The notes under the pieces: model-generated
What the model was told of the DNA's origin: nothing
The model's input: the letters and a program-made list of their open reading frames with translations, nothing else
Databases searched by the model: none
Shown here: positions 5,191-14,820 of the stretch, one piece after another
Layout: every line of letters starts with the position of its first letter
How positions within the stretch are numbered: the first letter of the stretch is position 1
Made by a program: the position numbers and the translations under genes
Assembly (NCBI GenBank): GCA_045653035.1
Contig: JAZOLO010000015.1
Location: 1-25,760 of the forward strand
Origin: RGIG6353 sp045653035
GTDB lineage: Bacteria; Bacillota; Clostridia; Oscillospirales; SIG627
Direction: 5' to 3'
Length of the DNA stretch: 25,760 nt

Positions 5191-8100
5191 TTAAAACAGT
5201 GTTATTTGATTTGTTTCGGGCAGTGTCTCTAGTACTCCGAATTCGCGGAGAGTGTCAACAACTGCCTTTGAGATGCCTGAGGTAGTGCGAAGGTCCTCTA
5301 CCGACAGAATGGATTTTCCCGAATGCATAGCCTCATATATGCTCTCTGCCGCCGCATCTCCTACACCGCCGAGGGTGGAGAAGGGAAGACGTATTCCGTC
5401 GTCCTCGGGTAAAAAGTCGTGGGAATGGGATTTTTCAAGGTCGATAGGTAGGAACTTAATTCCTCTTGCCATACACTCGTTTGCAAGCTGGAGAGTGGGA
5501 ATAAGGGATAAATCCTTTTGGCTTGCCTCGTGTCCCTTTGCCCTCACGTCTGCAATATAGCGTACAACGTTCTCTCTGCCTCCCAGTACAATACCTGCAT
5601 CAAATCCGCCAGGGGCTGCCGTAAAGAAGCCTGCGTAGAATACCTTGGGCATATAAATCTTATACCAGCCGATACGGATAGCACTCATTACGTAAGCCGC
5701 GGCGTGTGCCTTGGGGAACATGTACTTTATCTTCTTACAAGAAGCAATATACCAGTCGGGCACGTTCTTTTCACGCATTGCCGCCTCGTGCTCGGGGGGA
5801 AGTCCCTTGCCCTTACGCACCTTTTCCATAATGTCAAAGGAGGTCTTGTTTTCAAGTCCGTAATTTATAAGGTCAAGCATGATACCGTCACGAGTACCTA
5901 TAACCTTTGAAATGTCGCATACGCCTTCCTTTATAAGCTCCTCGGCGTTACCAAGCCAAACGTCGGTACCGTGGGTAAGACCCGATACCTGAAGAAGGTC
6001 GGCGAAGTTCTTCGGCTTTGCATCAACGAGAACCTGCTGAACGAAGCTTGTGGAAAGCTCGGGAAGACCGAGAGTGCCGAGAGGACAGCCTATATCCTCG
6101 GGGGTAATTCCCAGAGGTGCGGTCGACTGGAATAGCTCGTACACCTTGGGGTCGTTCATGGGAACGTCCATAACCGAGGTGTTTGAGTATCGTTCTATCA
6201 TCTTGTACTTGGTGGGAATATCGTGTCCCAGCTCGTCAAGCTTGAGTATTGTATCGTGAAGATAGGAGAAGGCGAAGTGAGTTGTTATGGTAGTTGAATT
6301 GGGGTCGTCGGCAGGGTGCTGAACGGGAGTAAATTCGTAAATGGAGTTTTCTTTCGGCACAACGATAATACCGCCGGGGTGCTGTCCCGTGGTCTTCTTT
6401 ACTCCTTCACAGCCTTTTGCAAGACGATTCATTTCCGCTTTATTCATGGTAATGCCGTGAGTTTCAAGGTACTTGAGAACGTAGCCGTAGGCAGTCTTTT
6501 CGGCAAGAGTACCGAGTGTTCCTGCACGGAACACGTTTTCCGCACCGAAAAGCTCTTCGGTGTACTTATGCACCTTGCCCTGTACGAGCCCTGAGAAGTT
6601 TAAGTCTATATCGGGAGACTTATCGCCGTAGAAGCCGAGAAAGGTCTCAAAGGGGATATCGTGACCGTCACCACGGAGGGCTACGCCGCATTTCGGACAT
6701 TTTTTGTCGGGGAGGTCGAAGCCCGAGCCGACAGTTCCGTCGGTGATAAACTCACTGTACTTACATTCGGGGCAGTAGTAGTGAGGGGGTAAGGGATTAA
6801 CCTCCGAAATACTTGCCATAGATGCAACAAAGGACGAGCCAACCGAGCCGCGTGAGCCTACAAGGTAGCCCTGACTCTCACTGTAGCTAACAAGCTTTTG
6901 GGCTATAACGTAGAGCACCGCATAGCCGTTTGAGATAATAGAGGTAAGCTCACGGTCAAGTCTTTTATAAACTATATCGGGAAGGGGGTCTCCGTAGATG
7001 CTCTTCGCCTTTTCCCAGCACATACGCTGTAAATCCTCCTCAGCACCCTCAAGGTTGGGTGTAAAGGTACCCTTGGGGATAGGACGGATACCCTCCTCGA
7101 CCATGTCGGCAATAAGGTTGGTGTTAGTGACAACCACCTTTTTCGCTTCCTCGGGGGTGAGGTAGCCGAACTCCTCAAGCATCTCCTTTGTGGTTCTGAA
7201 ATAAAGGGGATTGGGACGGTCAGCGTCGGTGAACTTTGCGGACACGAGAATTCTTCTGTATATCTCGTCCTGACGGTTTAAAAAGTGTGCGTCACAGGTT
7301 GCCACAACGGGTTTTCCAAGCTTTTCGCCGAGCTTTATGATAGTCTTGTTTATCTCGATAAGCTTTGCGTTATCGGGAACAGTGCCGTTTTCTATCATAA
7401 AGGAGTTGTTGGAAAGAGGCTGAATTTCAAGATAGTCATAAAACGAGCCTATCTTCATAAGGTCGCCGAAGCTCTTGCCAGAAAGCACCGCCTGATAAAG
7501 CTCACCCGCCTCACACGCCGAGCCGATAATAAGTCCGTCTCGGTAGCGTTCAAGGAGAGTTCTCGGAATTCTCGGCTGACGGTTGAAGTAGGTAAGATAG
7601 GACTCTGATATAATTCTGTATAGATTCATCATGCCAAGCTGACTCTTGACAAGAATAATCATGTGATAGGGACGAAGCCTCTTGGGGTCGGTCTTCTCCG
7701 CCATGGAAAGGAGCATATCCGAAATGTTGCGGATACCCTCTTTTTTAAGCTTCTGACACATACAGAAGAAAATTTTAGAAAGCATCTCCGCATCGTCACA
7801 AGCCCTGTGATGATTGAAGGCTTCAAGCCCGTAGTACTCCTGAAGTGTGTCAAGCTTGTGCTTTTTGAGGTCGGTGTTGATGTGACGGGAGAGGGCAAGG
7901 GTGTCGAGATAAGGGTTTTTGAAAGGGATTGAGTTATCCTCTGCCGCCTTCTTTATAAAACCCGTATCGAAGTTAGCGTTATGGGCAACCAGAATGTCAC
8001 CACCTGCAAATTCAAGAAAAGCTGAAATCGCTTCCTTGACACTGGGCGCATCCTTTACCATATCGTCGGTAATGCCCGTAAGAGCTACTATGTTTTCAGG

Positions 8101-9543
8101 TATGGGCATATCGGGATTTACAAAGGTGGAAAAGCGGTCAAGTATTTCACCGCCCCTATACTTCACTGCACCGATTTCGGTAATGGCACAGGTAAGGGGA
8201 GAGAGTCCCGTTGTTTCTATATCGAAGATAATGAAGGTATCGTTTTCAAAGCTTGCCTCCGACTCACCGTAAACAGCCCTTGCGGTATCGTCAACGTAGT
8301 ACGCTTCAAGTCCGTAAAGCACCTTCATGCCAAGCTTATCCGCTGCAAGCATAGCGTCGGGGAAGCCCTGCACGTTTCCGTGGTCGGTAATGGCTACCGC
8401 ACGGTGTCCAAAACGGTGTGCCGTCTCTACAAGCTCGGTGGGGGAGATTACCGCATCCATCGCCGAGAGGGTGGAGTGAACGTGGAGCTCAACTCTCTTT
8501 TCCTCTGCATCGTCAAATCTTTTTTGCTCTGAAATCTTGTATATAGTCGAGGGCTTCAGCACTGTGTCGTCCTCGTATTTATCGTAGTCTACCTGTCCTA
8601 TGACCATGAGGGAAGCGCCCTCCTTCATAGCACCCTTTGCTTCCTTCCACTTGTCTGTGGCACAGAAGAACTTAAGAGATACCGAGGAGCTTTCGTCGGT
8701 TATCTGAACAGTGGCGATAACCTTGTCTCCCGAGCGTGTCTCTCGGCTTTCAACAAAGAAAACCTTACCGCAGACACCAACAAGCTTACCTTGTGCTGTG
8801 GCGTACATATCTCTTATAGTCTTGAGGGGGAAGTCTTTTTTGCGGTCTCTGCCGTAAACCACTTCCTTTTCCGAAATATCAAAGGTCAAAAAGCCCGTTG
8901 TAAAGGAGGTCTCGTCATCCTCGTTCTTGTCAATTATTTCCGCCTCGTTTTCCATGAGGGTGAATACCTTTTCAGCCTCGGGCTCTTTTTTTTCTACAGG
9001 GCGTGGAGCTGTTATAACACGCTCACCCTCGCTTATGTATTTTGCGGTGTCAAAGGGCTCTGTGTCCTCGATTTTTACTTTAAAAACAGTATCAAATTCA
9101 CTTTTTATAATATCCCTTAAAATGTTCGAGCACTCCGAGTGGGCGGGAAGCTCACCCAGACCGTGACGAAGCTTGAAGGTGACGGTGTCACCCTCTATTT
9201 CAAGTGTTCCGTCCTCGAAAAAGCCCTCTGCAAGTGAGGTGTTACGCCTCAGCTCCACTATAAGCTCGGCATAGTAGGAGGGGGTGAAAAGAGAGATGGG
9301 ATAGTGGGGGAGAATGAAGCAGGAGGACAGCTCGTATGCTTCCACAATTTCCCTTTCTATCTCGTAAAGAAGACTCTTTTGCACCAGCTTTTCCAGGGCT
9401 ATATGTATAATGATTGAGCGGTTTTCTTTATTTACACCGCATTTGAAATTTCTTATTCCCGAAAGGAAGCTTTCCTTTATTCCCGTGGGGTGATACTTTG
9501 AAAGCTTTTCGAGAAGGGTTATACTGTTCTTTTCGATTTCCAA
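5191..9543 (-). CDS. polC: DNA polymerase III, Gram-positive alpha subunit PolC
   Basis: This 1450-residue replicative polymerase has built-in 3'-5' proofreading and is the leading-strand enzyme of Firmicutes. Domains in order: N-terminal region (1-240), OB fold (about 253-335), PHP domain with ELHVHSTLSAMD (352-363) and TDHGN (386-390), interrupted by the DEDD exonuclease starting FIIFDIETTGL (437-447), then the remainder of PHP. The catalytic core follows, with GSRGSVGSSF (near 900), a CPEC...CPKC zinc motif (about 920-950) and the PDIDLNFSG catalytic motif (near 975). Length is normal for PolC. The start is TTG at 9543, five bases after the ispG stop, with AGGAAATAAG upstream; no Met occurs until about residue 197. 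It is the last gene of the pyrH-ispG operon. Confidence 0.98.
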   Translation of the reverse strand: MEIEKNSITLLEKLSKYHPTGIKESFLSGIRNFKCGVNKENRSIIIHIALEKLVQKSLLYEIEREIVEAYELSSCFILPHYPISLFTPSYYAELIVELRRNTSLAEGFFEDGTLEIEGDTVTFKLRHGLGELPAHSECSNILRDIIKSEFDTVFKVKIEDTEPFDTAKYISEGERVITAPRPVEKKEPEAEKVFTLMENEAEIIDKNEDDETSFTTGFLTFDISEKEVVYGRDRKKDFPLKTIRDMYATAQGKLVGVCGKVFFVESRETRSGDKVIATVQITDESSSVSLKFFCATDKWKEAKGAMKEGASLMVIGQVDYDKYEDDTVLKPSTIYKISEQKRFDDAEEKRVELHVHSTLSAMDAVISPTELVETAHRFGHRAVAITDHGNVQGFPDAMLAADKLGMKVLYGLEAYYVDDTARAVYGESEASFENDTFIIFDIETTGLSPLTCAITEIGAVKYRGGEILDRFSTFVNPDMPIPENIVALTGITDDMVKDAPSVKEAISAFLEFAGGDILVAHNANFDTGFIKKAAEDNSIPFKNPYLDTLALSRHINTDLKKHKLDTLQEYYGLEAFNHHRACDDAEMLSKIFFCMCQKLKKEGIRNISDMLLSMAEKTDPKRLRPYHMIILVKSQLGMMNLYRIISESYLTYFNRQPRIPRTLLERYRDGLIIGSACEAGELYQAVLSGKSFGDLMKIGSFYDYLEIQPLSNNSFMIENGTVPDNAKLIEINKTIIKLGEKLGKPVVATCDAHFLNRQDEIYRRILVSAKFTDADRPNPLYFRTTKEMLEEFGYLTPEEAKKVVVTNTNLIADMVEEGIRPIPKGTFTPNLEGAEEDLQRMCWEKAKSIYGDPLPDIVYKRLDRELTSIISNGYAVLYVIAQKLVSYSESQGYLVGSRGSVGSSFVASMASISEVNPLPPHYYCPECKYSEFITDGTVGSGFDLPDKKCPKCGVALRGDGHDIPFETFLGFYGDKSPDIDLNFSGLVQGKVHKYTEELFGAENVFRAGTLGTLAEKTAYGYVLKYLETHGITMNKAEMNRLAKGCEGVKKTTGQHPGGIIVVPKENSIYEFTPVQHPADDPNSTTITTHFAFSYLHDTILKLDELGHDIPTKYKMIERYSNTSVMDVPMNDPKVYELFQSTAPLGITPEDIGCPLGTLGLPELSTSFVQQVLVDAKPKNFADLLQVSGLTHGTDVWLGNAEELIKEGVCDISKVIGTRDGIMLDLINYGLENKTSFDIMEKVRKGKGLPPEHEAAMREKNVPDWYIASCKKIKYMFPKAHAAAYVMSAIRIGWYKIYMPKVFYAGFFTAAPGGFDAGIVLGGRENVVRYIADVRAKGHEASQKDLSLIPTLQLANECMARGIKFLPIDLEKSHSHDFLPEDDGIRLPFSTLGGVGDAAAESIYEAMHSGKSILSVEDLRTTSGISKAVVDTLREFGVLETLPETNQITLF

Positions 9544-9548
9544 TTCTC

Positions 9549-10625
9549 TTATTTCCTCATTTTTTCTATTTCTTCAAGGAGTGCTGTAACGATATTTTCC
9601 TCGGGCACCTTGCGAAGTATCTCACCCTTTTTAAAAAGGAGAGCTTCACCTACACCCCCTGCAATACCGATATCCGCTTCTCTTGCCTCACCCGGCCCGT
9701 TGACAACACAGCCCATTACGGCAACCTTTATCTTTCTGCCCTCAATGGGAGGAAGTGTTTCAAGTGTCTTTTCAACCCTTTTCGCTATTCCCACAAGGTC
9801 AATCTTCGTTCTTCCGCAGGTGGGGCATGAGGTGAGGTCAAAGGAGCCTTTAGGGTTGAGCCCGAGAGAGGAGAGAATTTCACGTCCTGCAATGACTTCC
9901 TCAACAGTGTCATCGGTAATGGATACTCTTATTGTGTCTCCTATACCCTCAGAAAGAAGTGTGCCGATACCGACGGAGGATTTTATAAGACTCTTTTTGA
10001 GTGTACCCGCCTCGGTAACGCCGAGATGCAAGGGACAGTCGGTTTTCTCGGATAATTTTCGGTAGGCATCTATCATGGTTTTAACGTCGGAGGACTTCAC
10101 CGACACCGCAACGTCACGAAAGCCGTACTTTTCAAGGATTGCGATTTCGTGAAGTGCACTTTCCACAAGTGCATCGGCTGTGGGAGATGAGTACTTTTCA
10201 AGAAGACTTTTTTCAAGAGAGCCCGAATTTACACCGATTCTGATGGGAATATTTCTTTCAAGACATGCCTTTGCCACAGCCTTCACACGGCTTTCCTCAC
10301 CGATGTTACCCGGATTTATACGAATTTTATCAATACCAAGCTCTGCCGCACGAAGGGCAACCCGAAAGTCAAAGTGGATATCCGCAACGAGAGCGACTTT
10401 TTTCCCCAAAACCCCTTTTTTGAAGAAGGGCACGTTTTCCGCCGCTTCAATATCGGGGAGAGTGAAACGGATAATATCACACCCTGCATCTGCAAGGCGA
10501 AGAATTTCTGAAAGACAGGCTTCTTTGTTATGCGGGTCTGCCGTTATCATGGACTGTACCGATATAGGAGCACCTCCTCCAATCAGCACTTCCCCTGCTT
10601 TTATCTGCCTTGTGTTTTTTCGCAT
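9549..10625 (-). CDS. ispG: 4-hydroxy-3-methylbut-2-enyl diphosphate synthase (flavodoxin)
   Basis: IspG (GcpE) converts 2-C-methyl-D-erythritol 2,4-cyclodiphosphate to HMBPP in the MEP isoprenoid pathway, using a 4Fe-4S cluster. The 358-residue protein has an N-terminal TIM barrel (IGGGAPISVQSM near the start, IRINPGNIG at 101-109). The cluster site follows: SCPTCGRT (Cys267, Cys270) and VMGCVVNGPGE (Cys306, Glu313). ATG at 10625 follows GGAG that overlaps the rseP stop, so translation is probably coupled. With dxr it supplies the precursor used by UppS in the same operon. Confidence 0.97.
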   Translation of the reverse strand: MRKNTRQIKAGEVLIGGGAPISVQSMITADPHNKEACLSEILRLADAGCDIIRFTLPDIEAAENVPFFKKGVLGKKVALVADIHFDFRVALRAAELGIDKIRINPGNIGEESRVKAVAKACLERNIPIRIGVNSGSLEKSLLEKYSSPTADALVESALHEIAILEKYGFRDVAVSVKSSDVKTMIDAYRKLSEKTDCPLHLGVTEAGTLKKSLIKSSVGIGTLLSEGIGDTIRVSITDDTVEEVIAGREILSSLGLNPKGSFDLTSCPTCGRTKIDLVGIAKRVEKTLETLPPIEGRKIKVAVMGCVVNGPGEAREADIGIAGGVGEALLFKKGEILRKVPEENIVTALLEEIEKMRK

Positions 10626-10634
10626 AAGAATCTC

Positions 10635-11678
10635 CTAAACAAGCTTTAATATATCACTTACCACTACCACCGCCATAAAGACGAGAAGTATCACCATGCC
10701 GACAGCGTGGACGACACCCTCTTTTTCGGGGGGTATGGGCTTTCCTCTTATGGCTTCGATTATTACGAATACGAGTCTGCCTCCGTCAAGGGCGGGGAAG
10801 GGCAGAAGATTGAAGATACCGAGGTTCATGCTGATAAAGACGAAAAGATAGAGAAGTGACAAAAATCCCTGCGCTGCCGTTTCGGCAATAACGTTCACCG
10901 TGCCCACGGGTCCCGATACCGCTTCAAGCCCGTATCTTCCGCTGAAAAGGTCGATAAGGGAGGTGTATATCATCTTAACTGTGGAAAAGGACTGATAAAA
11001 CGCTTCGTAAACAAGTGACTTAAAGGAGCGTTTTATATAAAGCGGTGCGAAGTCGACAACACCTGTCAGAATACCCTCCACCTCGGCAGTCTTGAATTTT
11101 ACGTCTTCGAGTAAAATTTCCTTGCCGTCACGCTCGATTGTAATATCAAGTGGCTTGATACCGTCTATCATAATCTTGTACGAGACGTCCTGCCATACCT
11201 TCATTTTCTCGCCGTCGATTTCAACTATCTTGTCACGGTCTCGTACTCCGTATTCCGAAAGCACCGAGTCGGCGATAACCGAATAGCCCTCACGGTCGGC
11301 AATATGAGTTGAGGGGTAGTATGGGGTGGCGGAAAGAAGAATGAACATGGCGACTATTGCCGTCACAATATTCATAAAGGAGCCAGCCGACAGCACGATA
11401 AACCTCTGCCACCAAGGCTTCTTTACAAGAGAGTTTTCCGCTTCCACATCCTCGTCCTCACCTACAAGACTGACAAAGCCACCGATGGGGAAAAGGCGGA
11501 TAGAGTACGCCGTACCGCTTTTTTTGCTTCTTTTTGAAACTATCTTCGGGCCCATGCCTACCGCAAATTCCTTTACACCTACCCCGAACATACGGGCGGT
11601 TATAAAGTGACCGAATTCATGGAAGATTATCATGAGGCTGAAGAAGATAAGGGCTAGAAGGATTTTTATTATCATCAT
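10635..11678 (-). CDS. rseP: Site-2 intramembrane metalloprotease (RseP/RasP type)
   Basis: This M50-family membrane protease cleaves single-span proteins such as anti-sigma factors and leftover signal peptides. The 347-residue protein has the zinc site HEFGH at residues 20-24 in the first membrane helix. The third zinc ligand and signature NLLPFPALDGGRL lie near residue 290. A reduced PDZ-like region sits between (about 130-200) and there are four predicted membrane helices. Two adjacent ATG codons (11678 and 11675) follow AAGGTGAT; the second has the better spacing. It sits between dxr and ispG, the usual Firmicute order, but separated from dxr by a repeat element. Confidence 0.95.
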   Translation of the reverse strand: MMIIKILLALIFFSLMIIFHEFGHFITARMFGVGVKEFAVGMGPKIVSKRSKKSGTAYSIRLFPIGGFVSLVGEDEDVEAENSLVKKPWWQRFIVLSAGSFMNIVTAIVAMFILLSATPYYPSTHIADREGYSVIADSVLSEYGVRDRDKIVEIDGEKMKVWQDVSYKIMIDGIKPLDITIERDGKEILLEDVKFKTAEVEGILTGVVDFAPLYIKRSFKSLVYEAFYQSFSTVKMIYTSLIDLFSGRYGLEAVSGPVGTVNVIAETAAQGFLSLLYLFVFISMNLGIFNLLPFPALDGGRLVFVIIEAIRGKPIPPEKEGVVHAVGMVILLVFMAVVVVSDILKLV

Positions 11679-11690
11679 ATCACCTTTTTA

Positions 11691-11857
11691 AGCTAGATAT
11701 TTTGGTTAAAACCGAAAACTTTATAAAATGAGAAATGAGAAATGAGAAATGAGAAATTGTGGATAATTTGCCTTTGGCAAATTTACAACCAATTATAATT
11801 TTGCTTTCAGCAAAATTTTCCGAGATTTCTAACTTCTAATTTCTAATTTCTAATTAA
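11691..11857. repeat. GAAATTA-arm repeat element, copy R1 (dxr-rseP gap)
   Basis: The element begins with AGCTAGATATTTTGGTTAAA and continues ACCGAAAACTTTATAAA. It has a 7-bp tandem arm (ATGAGAA repeated four times, 11728-11755), hairpins TTTGCC/GGCAAA and TTTTGC...GCAAAA in the centre, and an inverted arm (TTTCTAA repeats, 11823-11855). It fills the whole gap between the dxr stop and the rseP ribosome site. Related copies lie at 13025, 16880, 20222, 21170 and 22617-23120. Confidence 0.8.
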
Positions 11858-11859
11858 AA

Positions 11860-13011
11860 TTATATTTTCGCAAGACCTTTCACAAAATCTCTTGCCGTTC
11901 TGTCGTCTTCCTCAAGGCTGTCAAGGGTTATATCACTCTTGTGGGGAAACTTATTTACTGCCTCCTCAACGAGAGTGAAGATGTCGGTAAATTTAATCTT
12001 TTCTTCAAGAAAGAGGGCTACCGCCTCCTCGTTTGCACTGTTCATAACGGCAGGTGCGTTGCCACCCAGAGTTACCGCATGACGCGCAAGAGGAAGAAGT
12101 GTGAAGGTATCCTCGTCGGGTCTATCAAAGGTGAGAGTAAAGGACTTCGTGAAGTCGAGAGGATGACAAAGAGAAGACTGTCTTTCGGGATAGGTGAGAG
12201 CAAAGGCAATACAGTGCTTCATATCGGGGTTACCCATCTGTGCAAGGACAGAGGAGTCAACGAATTCTACCATCGAATGAACGATACTCTGCCTATGGAC
12301 GGTTACGTCTATCTTGCTTGCAGGAACACCGAAAAGCCTTACCGCTTCAATCACCTCAAGGCCTTTATTCATAAGGGTGGCTGAGTCAATCGTTATCTTT
12401 TTTCCCATCGACCAGGTAGGATGGTTCAGTGCATCGGCGAGAGTTACCCTTTCAAGCTCTGCTCTCGTTTTACCGAAGAACGGACCGCCCGATGCGGTGA
12501 TGATAAGGCGTTTTATAAAATCCTTTGAATTATGAGCATTATCGAGACATTGGAATATTGCCGAGTGCTCACTGTCAACAGGGAGAAGCCTAACCCCAGC
12601 CTTTTTTACCTCGTCAAGTATAATATCGCCTGCCGCTACAAGAGGCTCTTTGTTCGCCATGGCGATGTCCTTACCGCTTCTGATGGCACGGACTGTAGGG
12701 CGTATTCCGCATCTTCCCATAAGGGAGTTGAGAAGAATATCCGCTCTCGCTTCCTCGGCAACCGTTTCAACGGCAGCCTCTCCGATGAGCACTTTTGTGT
12801 CGGTGTCGGATACTCGGATTTTAAGCTCTCTGCCTGCCTCCTCGTCCACCACTGCACAAAGGTCAGGGTGGAACTCTCGTATCTGCTTCTCAAGAAGCGT
12901 TATATTCGAGTGTGCGGCAAGTGCTGTTATTTTTATATTCTTTTCTCTTGCGACCTCTATTGTCTGACGACCGATAGAGCCGGTTGAGCCAAGCAAAGCT
13001 AAAGTTTTCAT
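11860..13011 (-). CDS. dxr: 1-deoxy-D-xylulose 5-phosphate reductoisomerase
   Basis: DXR (IspC) is the NADPH- and metal-dependent second step of the MEP pathway, making 2-C-methyl-D-erythritol 4-phosphate. In the 383-residue protein I see the nucleotide-binding LGSTGSIGRQT (7-17), MANKEPLVAAG (118-128), the metal and substrate site LPVDSEHSAIFQ (143-154), TASGGPF (172-178), and WSMGKKITIDSATLMNKGLE (200-219) with the remaining metal ligand. Length and order of motifs are normal. ATG at 13011 follows AAGAGGT. It sits between cdsA and rseP; both flanking gaps are filled by copies of the same repeat family. Confidence 0.97.
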   Translation of the reverse strand: MKTLALLGSTGSIGRQTIEVAREKNIKITALAAHSNITLLEKQIREFHPDLCAVVDEEAGRELKIRVSDTDTKVLIGEAAVETVAEEARADILLNSLMGRCGIRPTVRAIRSGKDIAMANKEPLVAAGDIILDEVKKAGVRLLPVDSEHSAIFQCLDNAHNSKDFIKRLIITASGGPFFGKTRAELERVTLADALNHPTWSMGKKITIDSATLMNKGLEVIEAVRLFGVPASKIDVTVHRQSIVHSMVEFVDSSVLAQMGNPDMKHCIAFALTYPERQSSLCHPLDFTKSFTLTFDRPDEDTFTLLPLARHAVTLGGNAPAVMNSANEEAVALFLEEKIKFTDIFTLVEEAVNKFPHKSDITLDSLEEDDRTARDFVKGLAKI

Positions 13012-13024
13012 AAAAACCTCTTAA

Positions 13025-13190
13025 AGCTAGATATTTTGGTTAAAACCGAAAACTTAATAAATTAGAAATTAGAAGTTAGAAATTAGAAATTTCGGTAAAT
13101 TTTGCTTTAGCAAAATTATAATTGATTGTAATTTTGGCAAAGACAAAATATCCACAATTTCTCATTTCTCATTTAACATTTCTAATTCCT
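13025..13190. repeat. GAAATTA-arm repeat element, copy R2 (cdsA-dxr gap)
   Basis: It has the same head as R1 (AGCTAGATATTTTGGTTAAA), a direct arm of ATTAGAA/GTTAGAA repeats (about 13061-13090), the hairpin AATTTTGC/GCAAAATT, the linker ATAATTGATTGTAATTTTGG, and an inverted TTTCTCA arm. It ends close to hairpin repeat copy 5. Confidence 0.8.
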
Positions 13191-13225
13191 CAAAATCTCG
13201 TCGCTTTTATTATATTACAATTATC

Positions 13226-13279
13226 ATAGTTTTCGTGGGGGTATAAGGGGGAGTGCTTTTTGGGAAAGCATTTCCCCTT
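13226..13279 (+). repeat. ATAGTTTT hairpin repeat, copy 5
   Basis: The head ATAGTTTTCGTGGGGGT is followed by a stem beginning AAGGGG and ending CCCCTT, with an inner TGCTTT/AAAGCA part. It lies just beyond the cdsA stop (minus-strand gene). Confidence 0.75.
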
Positions 13280-13288
13280 GAATTTTCT

Positions 13289-14086
13289 TTATAATGCTAC
13301 AAAATTACTTGCTATATAAAGACACGCCGATACGGCAAGGATTGAGTCAAAGCGGTCAAGCACTCCTCCGTGACCTGGGAAAAGCTTTCCGTAGTCCTTG
13401 ATGCCGTAGTGTCTTTTGATAAGAGATGCCGCAAGGTCACCGAGCTGTGACACAACACTTGCTACAAGTCCGATAAGGGCGAGTATAACTATATTCTTTA
13501 CCGAATAGCCGTAAATAAAACCGACTATCACAAAACCAAGACTCGCAAAAAGCACGCCTCCTATAGCACCCTCCACAGTCTTCTTGGGGCTGACTGCGGG
13601 AATAAGCTTGTGCTTTCCGAAGAAGAAGCCCGAAAAGTATGCGAAGGTATCTGTCACCCATGCACCTACGAAAACCAGAGGGAAGAATACCGAGCTTTTC
13701 TGAAAGAGTACGGCGAGTGCACCGAAGGATGCAGTCACGTAGAAGGTAAGTGCAAAGGCTACAAGCACCTTGTCGGCAGTAACTTTAGAATTATTCACAA
13801 CCCCTGCAAAAAGAAGATAAAAGAGAAGCGCTAAAAATACGGGGGTATAAAAGTCAAGTGTCGCTGACGTGAGTGTGGGAAGCACGAAAGCCACTAAATA
13901 TATAGGCAAGAAGAAAAGCTTTTTCTCACCCGTACACCTTACCGCCTCAATAGCACCAACTGCCGAGAGGACTCCCATAGCAAGGGAGAAAAGGGTAATA
14001 CCCCCGAAAAGTACGGTGTCACCCAAGATAAGCACAGGCAGAAAGATAAGAAACGCTACTACCGCCGTTATAATTCTTGTTTTCAT
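13289..14086 (-). CDS. cdsA: Phosphatidate cytidylyltransferase
   Basis: CdsA makes CDP-diacylglycerol from CTP and phosphatidic acid, the branch point for phosphatidylglycerol and related lipids. The 265-residue protein has seven or eight hydrophobic segments. Near its C-terminus it carries the family signature, spanning SQLGDLAASLIKR and ending FPGHGGVLDRFDS, with the metal-binding acidic residues. Its ATG overlaps the uppS stop by one base (TAATG), so translation is coupled. The order uppS-cdsA-dxr is standard in Firmicutes. Confidence 0.96.
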   Translation of the reverse strand: MKTRIITAVVAFLIFLPVLILGDTVLFGGITLFSLAMGVLSAVGAIEAVRCTGEKKLFFLPIYLVAFVLPTLTSATLDFYTPVFLALLFYLLFAGVVNNSKVTADKVLVAFALTFYVTASFGALAVLFQKSSVFFPLVFVGAWVTDTFAYFSGFFFGKHKLIPAVSPKKTVEGAIGGVLFASLGFVIVGFIYGYSVKNIVILALIGLVASVVSQLGDLAASLIKRHYGIKDYGKLFPGHGGVLDRFDSILAVSACLYIASNFVAL

Positions 14087-14820
14087 TATTTTTTCTCCTT
14101 TACGTCACCGAAGCGTCTTTTTCTCTTGAGGAAAAATTCCACAGCCTCGTCCACGTCCTTTTCCGTCATATCGGGCCAGAGGGTTTGAGTGAAATAAAGC
14201 TCGGAGTAGGTGGACTGCCAGGTTAGGAAGTTGGAAAGACGCCATTCACCGCCCGTTCTGACAATAAGGTCAGGGTCGGGCTGGTGGTGTGTATAAAGAG
14301 CGTTTGAAATATCCTCCTCGGTCACCTCGCTTATACCCTCGGCGATGAGAGTGTTGACTGCATGAACGATATCATCTCTTCCTCCGTAGTTTATGGCAAT
14401 GTTAAGGTCGTAGGGGAAGTGAGCCGTCTTTTCAACAACCTCGTCCATGAGAGCCTGAACTTCGGGCGAAAAACGCGTTTTATCACCGAGGAAACGAACC
14501 CTCATGTTCTTCTTACGCTTATTTTCAAGACCGTCCTTTAAGTAGTCTACGAAAAGCTTTAAAATTCCCTCTACCTCACTTTGGGGACGCTTCCAGTTTT
14601 CGGTAGAGAAGGCGTAGACGGTAACAAGCTTTATGTCGAGGTCGATACAGTATTCAACGACTCTTATAAAGGCTTCGGCACCCTTGGAGTGACCGATTTC
14701 ACGGGGGAGACCTCTTTTTGTCGCCCATCTGCCGTTGCCGTCCATAATGAAGGCTATATGGCGAAGCGGCGGTGCTGTAACCCCGCCGCTTTCTTTTTTA
14801 CGTCTTTTGAAAAAGAGCAT
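14086..14820 (-). CDS. uppS: Isoprenyl transferase (undecaprenyl diphosphate synthase)
   Basis: This cis-prenyltransferase extends farnesyl diphosphate with isopentenyl diphosphate to the C55 carrier lipid for peptidoglycan. The 244-residue protein has the catalytic FIMDGNGRWATKRG (about 24-37, with the metal-binding Asp), the AFSTENWKRP segment, and RTGGEWRLSNFLTWQ in place of the more usual RTSGExRLSNF. The C-terminal ELYFT segment is present. It overlaps both neighbours by one base in TAATG junctions (frr stop at 14820, cdsA start at 14086). Its substrate comes from the MEP genes in the same operon. Confidence 0.97.
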   Translation of the reverse strand: MLFFKRRKKESGGVTAPPLRHIAFIMDGNGRWATKRGLPREIGHSKGAEAFIRVVEYCIDLDIKLVTVYAFSTENWKRPQSEVEGILKLFVDYLKDGLENKRKKNMRVRFLGDKTRFSPEVQALMDEVVEKTAHFPYDLNIAINYGGRDDIVHAVNTLIAEGISEVTEEDISNALYTHHQPDPDLIVRTGGEWRLSNFLTWQSTYSELYFTQTLWPDMTEKDVDEAVEFFLKRKRRFGDVKEKK

